Assembly (NCBI RefSeq): GCF_016863475.1
Contig: NZ_BOOY01000039.1
Location: forward strand, 1 to 64,000
DNA length: 64,000 nt
Direction: 5' to 3'
Source: Spirilliplanes yamanashiensis
GTDB lineage: Bacteria > Actinomycetota > Actinomycetes > Mycobacteriales > Micromonosporaceae
Made by a program: the position numbers and the translations under genes. Shown one piece after another: positions 59,431 through 64,000 of this stretch (position 1 is its first letter; each line of letters opens with the position of its first letter). The notes beneath the pieces were generated by a model that saw only the letters and a list, made by a program, of their open reading frames with translations, was not told where the DNA came from and did no database searches.

Positions 59431-60602
59431 GGGCAAACACCTGGGCGGGTCGCAACTCCGTCGAGGTCCGTGACGTGCCGGACCCGAAGATCCTGAACAG
59501 CCGCGACGCCATCTTACGGATCACCAGCACCGCGATCTGCGGCTCGGACCTGCACCTGGTCGACGGGTACGTGCCCACGATGCAGGACGGCGACATCATG
59601 GGTCACGAGTTCATGGGCGAGGTGATCGAGGTCGGCCCGGGCGTCGATTCCGGCCGGCTGCGGGTCGGGGACCGGGTCGTCGTGCCGTTCCCGATCGCCT
59701 GCGGAGCGTGCGCCGCCTGCGCCAACGACCTGTACTCGTGCTGCGAGAACTCCAACCCCAACGCCGGGATCGCGGAGAAGATGTTCGGTCACCCGGTCGC
59801 CGGGATCTTCGGCTACTCGCATCTGACCGGCGGCTTCGCGGGCGGCCAGGCGCAGTACGCGCGAGTGCCGTTCGCCGACGTCGGCCCGCTGAAGATCGAG
59901 TCCGATCTGACCGACGAGCAGGTGCTGTTCCTCTCCGACATCCTGCCCACCGGTTACATGGGCGCCGAGATGTGCGACATCCAGCCCAGCGACGTGGTGG
60001 CGGTGTGGGGTGCAGGCCCGGTCGGCCAGTTCGCCATGGACAGCGCCCGGGTCCTCGGCGCCGCGAAGGTCATCGCCATCGACAAGGAACCGTACCGGCT
60101 GCAGATGGCCGAACAGGCAGGCCACACGCCGGTGAACTTCGACGAGGTCGACGTGCGGTCCCGGCTGCTCGAACTGACCGGCGGGCGGGGACCGGACAAG
60201 TGCATCGACGCGGTCGGCATGGAGGCCACCCACGGCAGCGCCCACATCTCGGCGTACGACCGCGTCAAGCAGGCCGTCCGGTCGGAGACCGAACGCCCGC
60301 ACGCGCTGCGCCAGGCGATCCTGTCGTGCCGCAGCGGCGGCGTGGTGTCGGTGATCGGCGTGTACGGCGGGCTGATGGACAAGTTCCCCGCCGGGGCGTG
60401 GATGAACCGGTCGCTGACCCTGCGGACCGGGCAGTGCCACGTGCACCGTTACATGAAGCCGCTGCTGCAGCGCATCGAACGCGGAGAGATCGATCCGACC
60501 CGGATCATCACCCACACCCTGCCGCTCGACGAGGCGCCGCACGGCTTCGACATCTTCAAGAACAAGCAGGACAACTGCGAGAAGGTCGTCCTCAAACCCT
60601 GA
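59427..60602 (+). CDS. Zinc-dependent alcohol dehydrogenase (paralogue 3)
   Basis: A 391-residue medium-chain dehydrogenase. Catalytic zinc Cys38/His60/Glu61, structural zinc Cys92, 95, 98 and 106 (an extra Cys at 105), cofactor loop [12 protein letters not shown]. Very similar in motifs to paralogue 2 ([37 protein letters not shown]). ATGA overlap with the SRPBCC gene repeats the SRPBCC-ADH pairing seen at 53.9-55.6 kb. Substrate unknown. Confidence 0.9.
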   Translation: MRANTWAGRNSVEVRDVPDPKILNSRDAILRITSTAICGSDLHLVDGYVPTMQDGDIMGHEFMGEVIEVGPGVDSGRLRVGDRVVVPFPIACGACAACANDLYSCCENSNPNAGIAEKMFGHPVAGIFGYSHLTGGFAGGQAQYARVPFADVGPLKIESDLTDEQVLFLSDILPTGYMGAEMCDIQPSDVVAVWGAGPVGQFAMDSARVLGAAKVIAIDKEPYRLQMAEQAGHTPVNFDEVDVRSRLLELTGGRGPDKCIDAVGMEATHGSAHISAYDRVKQAVRSETERPHALRQAILSCRSGGVVSVIGVYGGLMDKFPAGAWMNRSLTLRTGQCHVHRYMKPLLQRIERGEIDPTRIITHTLPLDEAPHGFDIFKNKQDNCEKVVLKP

Positions 60603-60665
60603 CAGCGGGAGTCGGCGTGCGGTCCCGCCCTGGCGGGGCCGCGGCCGAGCGCGCCCGGAGTGGCA

Positions 60666-61775
60666 CTACGCGTTTTTCTCGTCCCGCCAGCCGCCGGGTT
60701 CGGGATGGTAGCCGTAAGCGGCGGCCCGCACCGTGTCCTCGTCCTCCAGCCCGGAGCCGATCGCGCCGCCGACGGTGGCCAGCGAGCTGATGATCCAGGC
60801 CAGTATTAGGTAGTCGGTGACGTGGACCGTCCGCTGCAGGGTCTGTTCCAGCACGGATGTGTCGATCAGCAGCGCCGCGGCGAGTACCGTTCCGGCGAAC
60901 AGCACCAGATAGGACACCGCGGTGGCCAGAGCCAGGGTGAGAACCGTGCCCAGGTTGAACAACCGGGCCAGCTCAGCCGATGTCTCTCGGTCCGGTTTCT
61001 CCCAGAGGTCGTGCGCGACGATCAGCCAGGCCACCAGCGCGGTCAGCCCGAGCAGCATGACAACGGTGAGGCGGAGTCCGCCGAGAGCATCGCCCATCTG
61101 CCAGATGGTGCTCGTGGTGAGCGCGACCGCGGCCGTGCCGAAGGCGCCGACCAGCAGCTTGGACAGGCCGAGCAGGGCACGCCCCGGGCGGTTGGCCCGA
61201 ACCATTCCGGTCACCAGTCGCACCCGGCCGGTCAGGCGCGAGGCGACGTAGCCCCACTCCCCGGCGTCAGCCTCGCCGACCACCCGGCTGATGGCGCCGA
61301 CCCGGCTTGCCAGCTCGGCCGGTTCCCAGCCGGCCGGCGGCACCCGCTCGTCGGAAGCGTCAGTGAGTAGCCGGGACACGAGATCCGGGACGGCGGCGCG
61401 GACCGTCCCCAGCTGGCGCAACCCCAGCGCGGGCAAGGACACCATCGCGACCCGGCGCCGGGCGGACGTCTGCGCGACCAGCGGCACCCGCTCGGCATGC
61501 AGCGGCAGGTCGGTCAAGCAGATCGCGACGTCCCACCGGGCGTCTTTGCGCCGACGGGCACAGTCGTCGAGCAGCGCCTCGACGCCGCCGTCGCGGCGCG
61601 GGGCCACGTCGCCCCAGCCTTCGCGGACGGTCCACTGCACGTCCGCGTCCACCCGCTCGCTGAGCTGGTCGGCCAGTTCGGCGGTGAGTCGCGCAACCAC
61701 CTGGGCCGGGTAGTCCGGTGGGGTCGCCACCACCCCGACGACAATTTCCGGCCGGCCCTGCTGACTGTGGGTCAT
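60666..61775 (-). CDS. Membrane protein, unknown
   Basis: A 369-residue protein. The N-terminal about 200 residues are soluble (VVGVVATPPDYPAQVVARLTAEL; WDVAICLTDLPLHAE), followed by about five hydrophobic helices (FGTAAVALTTSTIW; LTVVMLLGLTALVAWLIV; LTLALATAVSYLVLFAGTVLAAALL; LILAWIISSLATVGGAIGSGL) and a cytosolic tail. GAGGAG lies before ATG 61775. Converges with the ADH operon. I do not recognise the family beyond its membrane character. Confidence 0.75.
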   Translation of the reverse strand: MTHSQQGRPEIVVGVVATPPDYPAQVVARLTAELADQLSERVDADVQWTVREGWGDVAPRRDGGVEALLDDCARRRKDARWDVAICLTDLPLHAERVPLVAQTSARRRVAMVSLPALGLRQLGTVRAAVPDLVSRLLTDASDERVPPAGWEPAELASRVGAISRVVGEADAGEWGYVASRLTGRVRLVTGMVRANRPGRALLGLSKLLVGAFGTAAVALTTSTIWQMGDALGGLRLTVVMLLGLTALVAWLIVAHDLWEKPDRETSAELARLFNLGTVLTLALATAVSYLVLFAGTVLAAALLIDTSVLEQTLQRTVHVTDYLILAWIISSLATVGGAIGSGLEDEDTVRAAAYGYHPEPGGWRDEKNA

Positions 61776-61985
61776 CGGCGCTCCTCGCAAGTAGCCTGGC
61801 GAGTCCCTCGGGACAACCTACCGGACCCGGAAGGCCGCGGATCGCGTCGCAGCGCAGCGTCTGCCGGCCGAGCCATACACCTGATCGCCCAGCCCGATGG
61901 GCGCCAGCTCGTCCGGCGCGCACCAGTCAGCCAGTGACACGGCCTCTGGAGTCGCAAGACTTAAGACGGCTCAAGTTGGGTCGAG

Positions 61986-62531
61986 TTAGCCGGCGGTCGC
62001 TAGCCACTCATGGCTGAGAACGGCGTACAGCAGGGAATCGCGCCATGCGCCGTTGGTGAAGACGTGGTCTCGGATGCGGCCCTCGTACTGCATGCCGAGC
62101 CTGTCCGCGACGACGATGGAGGCGGCGTTGTCGGGGCCGATCGCGGCGGAGATGCGGTGCAGGCCCAGGTCCGCGAAGCCGAACTCGATCATCCGGCGGG
62201 CGGCGTCCGTGGCGTAGCCCTTGCCCCAGCGGTCTGCGCGGATGGCGTAACCCAGCTTGGCGGCCTCTACCCCGGCGAACGCGAGGCGGGCGAACCCGAC
62301 CAGTTCCTCATCGCCGACCGTGACGGCGAGGTAATACTCGGTACGCGGGTCGAGCTGGGCGCGCTTGGCGGCGCCGTCGACCATCGCCTGGGCTGCGGCC
62401 ATGTCGCGGCTGTCGAAGGACAGCCAGTGGGTGACGCGGTCGTCGCCGATGATCGCCAACGTGTCGGCCGCGTCGTCGCTGCGGAATTCCCGCAGGGTGA
62501 CAACGCGGCCGGTGAGGGTGACGGGATACAT
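61986..62531 (-). CDS. GNAT-family acetyltransferase, RimJ/RimL-like
   Basis: A 181-residue acetyltransferase. The RimJ/RimL-type start (VTLTGRVVTLREFRSDDAADTLAI), the acetyl-CoA motif (LGYAIRADRWGKGYATDAARRMIEFGF) and IGPDNAASIVVADRLGMQYEG are all present. The substrate may be a protein N-terminus or a small amine. The next gene upstream is the truncated regulator. Confidence 0.9.
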   Translation of the reverse strand: MYPVTLTGRVVTLREFRSDDAADTLAIIGDDRVTHWLSFDSRDMAAAQAMVDGAAKRAQLDPRTEYYLAVTVGDEELVGFARLAFAGVEAAKLGYAIRADRWGKGYATDAARRMIEFGFADLGLHRISAAIGPDNAASIVVADRLGMQYEGRIRDHVFTNGAWRDSLLYAVLSHEWLATAG

Positions 62532-62545
62532 GGACCGATCCTGCC

Positions 62546-63073
62546 CTACCGGGGCAGCGCCTTGAGGGGCGTGTGTGTGAAGTCCTCGATCTGCTCGATG
62601 AGGTCGGAGGCGTCGTCGGCGAGGCCGGCGCGAGTGACGGCCTGGTGGACGCGCTGCACGGAGTGCACGATGCCGTTGATGCGCTGCTCGGGCACCAGTT
62701 CCAGGACCGGCGCGAGCGCGTCCGCGGCGCCCTCGACGTCGCGTGCCGCGACGCGGGCGATAGCTAGGTCGGCGCGGGAGCCGGCCTCGTCGCCGAACGC
62801 CCACGACGGGTCCGACCGGTCCTCGTACGCGGCGACGGCCCGGCTCGACAGGGCGACGGCCTCGTCGGCCTGGGCGGGCAGCCAGGCGAGCGCGTCGGCG
62901 CCGTAGTACAGCGTCCGGGCCTGGTTGAACGTGCAGATGCCGCCCAGCTCGTCGACGGCGTCGGGCTCGACGGAGTCCCAGGCGTCCTCGGCGGCGCGGA
63001 TCGCGGCAACGGCGCGGTCGCCGTTGCCCAGCGCGGCGTACGCCCGGGCGGCGCTGACCGGCAGCCACACCGA
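62546..63073 (-). pseudogene. C-terminal remnant of an XRE-TPR-type regulator
   Basis: From about 63073 down to the stop, the frame encodes helical TPR-type sequence (WLPVSAARAYAALGNGDRAVAAIRAAE; RTLYYGADALAWLPAQ; AIARVAARDVEGAADALAPVLELVP; HTPLKALPR), the usual C-terminal half of actinobacterial XRE regulators. The helix-turn-helix half is missing: at 63073-63080 the coding pattern switches to another frame and another protein. So this is a truncated gene joined to foreign 5' sequence. Confidence 0.7.
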
Positions 63074-63258
63074 CGTCCCTGACCTCTGGTGAGAGCTGGC
63101 GCGTCTAGGAAAGGGGCGGCCTCCCGCACTCCCAGATTGCTGACCGTCACCCCTGCCAGGCGGAAATGGGCGGTAGCGCCAGCCTGGACCATGTGGCTTT
63201 CCACGATCAGGTTCGGACTGGCGCTCGGGTTGGTCCAGCTGGTCGCGAGCTGCGTCAT
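62764..63258 (-). CDS. Small protein start fused by rearrangement to XRE remnant
   Basis: From ATG 63258, with AAGGGG 8 nt upstream, about 60 residues read as genuine protein with GC-rich third positions (TSWTNPSASPNLIVESHMV; AHFRLAGVTVSNLGVREAAPF). After about 63075 the frame continues to 62764 but runs out of phase with the XRE remnant and becomes Arg/Pro-rich, so only the first part is real. Family not recognised. Either a truncated gene or a short protein with an unplanned tail. Confidence 0.4.
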   Translation of the reverse strand: MTQLATSWTNPSASPNLIVESHMVQAGATAHFRLAGVTVSNLGVREAAPFLDAPALTRGQGRRCGCRSAPPGRTPRWATATAPLPRSAPPRTPGTPSSPTPSTSWAASARSTRPGRCTTAPTRSPGCPPRPTRPSPCRAGPSPRTRTGRTRRGRSATRPAPAPT

Positions 63259-63321
63259 CGGGATCCCCTTGGTGACGACGGCGGGAGTTGAAGTGCCGAG
63301 CCCTTCCTCCGCCGCTCCCTC

Positions 63322-63909
63322 TCAAGAGCCCGTGACGCCTGGTGTCGGTGCTGAACCATGTTGGCGAGAGGGGAAAGGCCACCACTGGTTGTCGGTGTCG
63401 CAGTCACCGCCTGGCATCAAGTTCCGCGAATCCTCAATACCGCCAGTTCGCGAGGGGTCCGGCACCTGGCTCAGACCTCGCGCACCTAGTTCGTCTCTCA
63501 GGAGGGCAGCAAGCCGGCGGCCGTCCGCTGCGCTTTCGGTGTGACCTACTCGCTCCGACACTTCAGCCCAGTGCTCCAGTCCGTGAATCGCCATGCCCCA
63601 CTGACGGGCGGTGAAGGCGAACACCTCCGTTCGCTCGGGCGCCGGCCACGTCTGCATGCCCTCGCCCGTCGTCGGCCAGTCCGGCAGCTGCCGGCTCCCG
63701 ACGTCTCGGATGCTCCTGCCGAGCTCCATGAGGTCCGCGACCTCTTTGATCACACCCGCCTCCTTCGTCTCGACCTCCTCGTCGTCGCCGATGTCGAATG
63801 CGTAGTGGGTGAGCCGCAGCTCTTCTTCGATGACGTCGCCGCTGATGCTGAGCCAGTCCGTGACCGCAAGCTCAAGCGCGTACGTCGCCTCGTCAGGCAC
63901 TTCGCTCAT
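63322..63909 (-). CDS. Unrecognised cytosolic protein
   Basis: A 195-residue, mildly acidic protein without signal peptide or membrane helix. It is mostly helical in its first 130 residues (ATYALELAVTDWLSISGDVIEEELRL; VIKEVADLMELGRSIRDVG; ARQWGMAIHGLEHWAEVSERVG), with a low-complexity C-terminus from about 160. Codon use is less GC-biased than typical genes here. The ATG at 63909 is chosen; an in-frame start at 63933 is possible. Nothing can be said about function. Confidence 0.6.
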   Translation of the reverse strand: MSEVPDEATYALELAVTDWLSISGDVIEEELRLTHYAFDIGDDEEVETKEAGVIKEVADLMELGRSIRDVGSRQLPDWPTTGEGMQTWPAPERTEVFAFTARQWGMAIHGLEHWAEVSERVGHTESAADGRRLAALLRDELGARGLSQVPDPSRTGGIEDSRNLMPGGDCDTDNQWWPFPSRQHGSAPTPGVTGS

Positions 63910-64000
63910 CCTGGGATCATGACCCCGGCCCATGATGGCGCGTGGCCCGTTGCGACGAACCGGCGCTCCGAGCGCTGCGATCGCCGTCGGCGTCGGACGT

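Noticed and set aside
61790-61985. Gene fragment upstream of the GNAT gene
   Set aside because: A minus-strand stretch reads LADWCAPDELAPIGLGDQVYG, but it is too short and unassignable to call.

Overview
The window is very GC-rich (about 70-75% by eye) with strong third-position G/C, many GTG starts, 4-nt ATGA/GTGA start-stop overlaps and probable leaderless genes. Together with homodimeric-type AceE, a mycothiol-dependent maleylpyruvate-isomerase-fold protein, a fused RNase H/histidine phosphatase, a type A RNase P RNA and ECF sigma factors paired with DGPF or SnoaL partners, this points to a filamentous actinobacterium. I infer the family Micromonosporaceae (Actinoplanes or Catellatospora-like), but this was not checked against any database. 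No phage, plasmid, rRNA or CRISPR locus is visible, and no intact transposase.

Layout: 1-2.5 kb holds the start of a repeat-rich secreted protein, a CopC-like copper protein and gltX. 2.5-7.3 kb holds three tandem paralogous GH18 chitinases with different C-terminal binding modules (CBM5/12, CBM5/12, ricin-type lectin) and a shared upstream motif; a fourth, distant GH18 enzyme lies at 39.5 kb. 7.3-19.9 kb holds an ECF42-type sigma factor with its DGPF partner, an MFS transporter, a CGNR/winged-helix pair, aceE, a YjbQ protein, a BtrH-like protein, an HTH protein, a lipoprotein phosphoesterase and a multiply broken phoD. 20-32.7 kb holds a fused alpha-keto-acid dehydrogenase E1, DUF3052 and peroxiredoxin genes, tRNA-Val, two further sigma-factor loci, deoC with a divergent GntR regulator, an FAD oxidoreductase, a kinase relic, folD and a serine hydrolase.

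32.8-46.7 kb holds an XRE-TPR/flavoprotein operon divergent from a Prim-Pol-like gene, a Nif3/zinc-ribbon/RNase H-phosphatase operon, the fourth chitinase, a DUF3311/SSS transporter pair, marR and aroA (with an apparent 1-nt frameshift), an hsp20 gene behind a CIRCE-like site, a TSUP permease and rnpB. 46.7-50 kb is the most accessory-looking part: an unrecognised gene among hairpins, then a MarR/maleylpyruvate-isomerase pair bounded by 35-bp inverted and 17-bp direct repeats. 50-61.8 kb holds a subtilase with a tryptophan every fifth residue at its C-terminus, and a stress-like cluster of three zinc alcohol dehydrogenases, a DJ-1/PfpI protein, SRPBCC-type proteins, two GAF-LuxR regulators and a third LuxR relic. 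The window ends with a GNAT acetyltransferase, a regulator remnant and an unrecognised gene.

Functional links supported by layout: the three chitinases probably share a regulator through the upstream element; XRE-TPR and flavoprotein genes overlap by 4 nt; the ADH/DJ-1/ADH genes are packed end to end as one transcript; the FtsX-ectodomain-like membrane protein and a SigE-family sigma factor overlap and may form a sensing pair (inference). Several damaged genes (phoD, P-loop kinase, LuxR tail, XRE C-terminus, aroA 3' end) suggest local decay, or for aroA possibly a sequence error.
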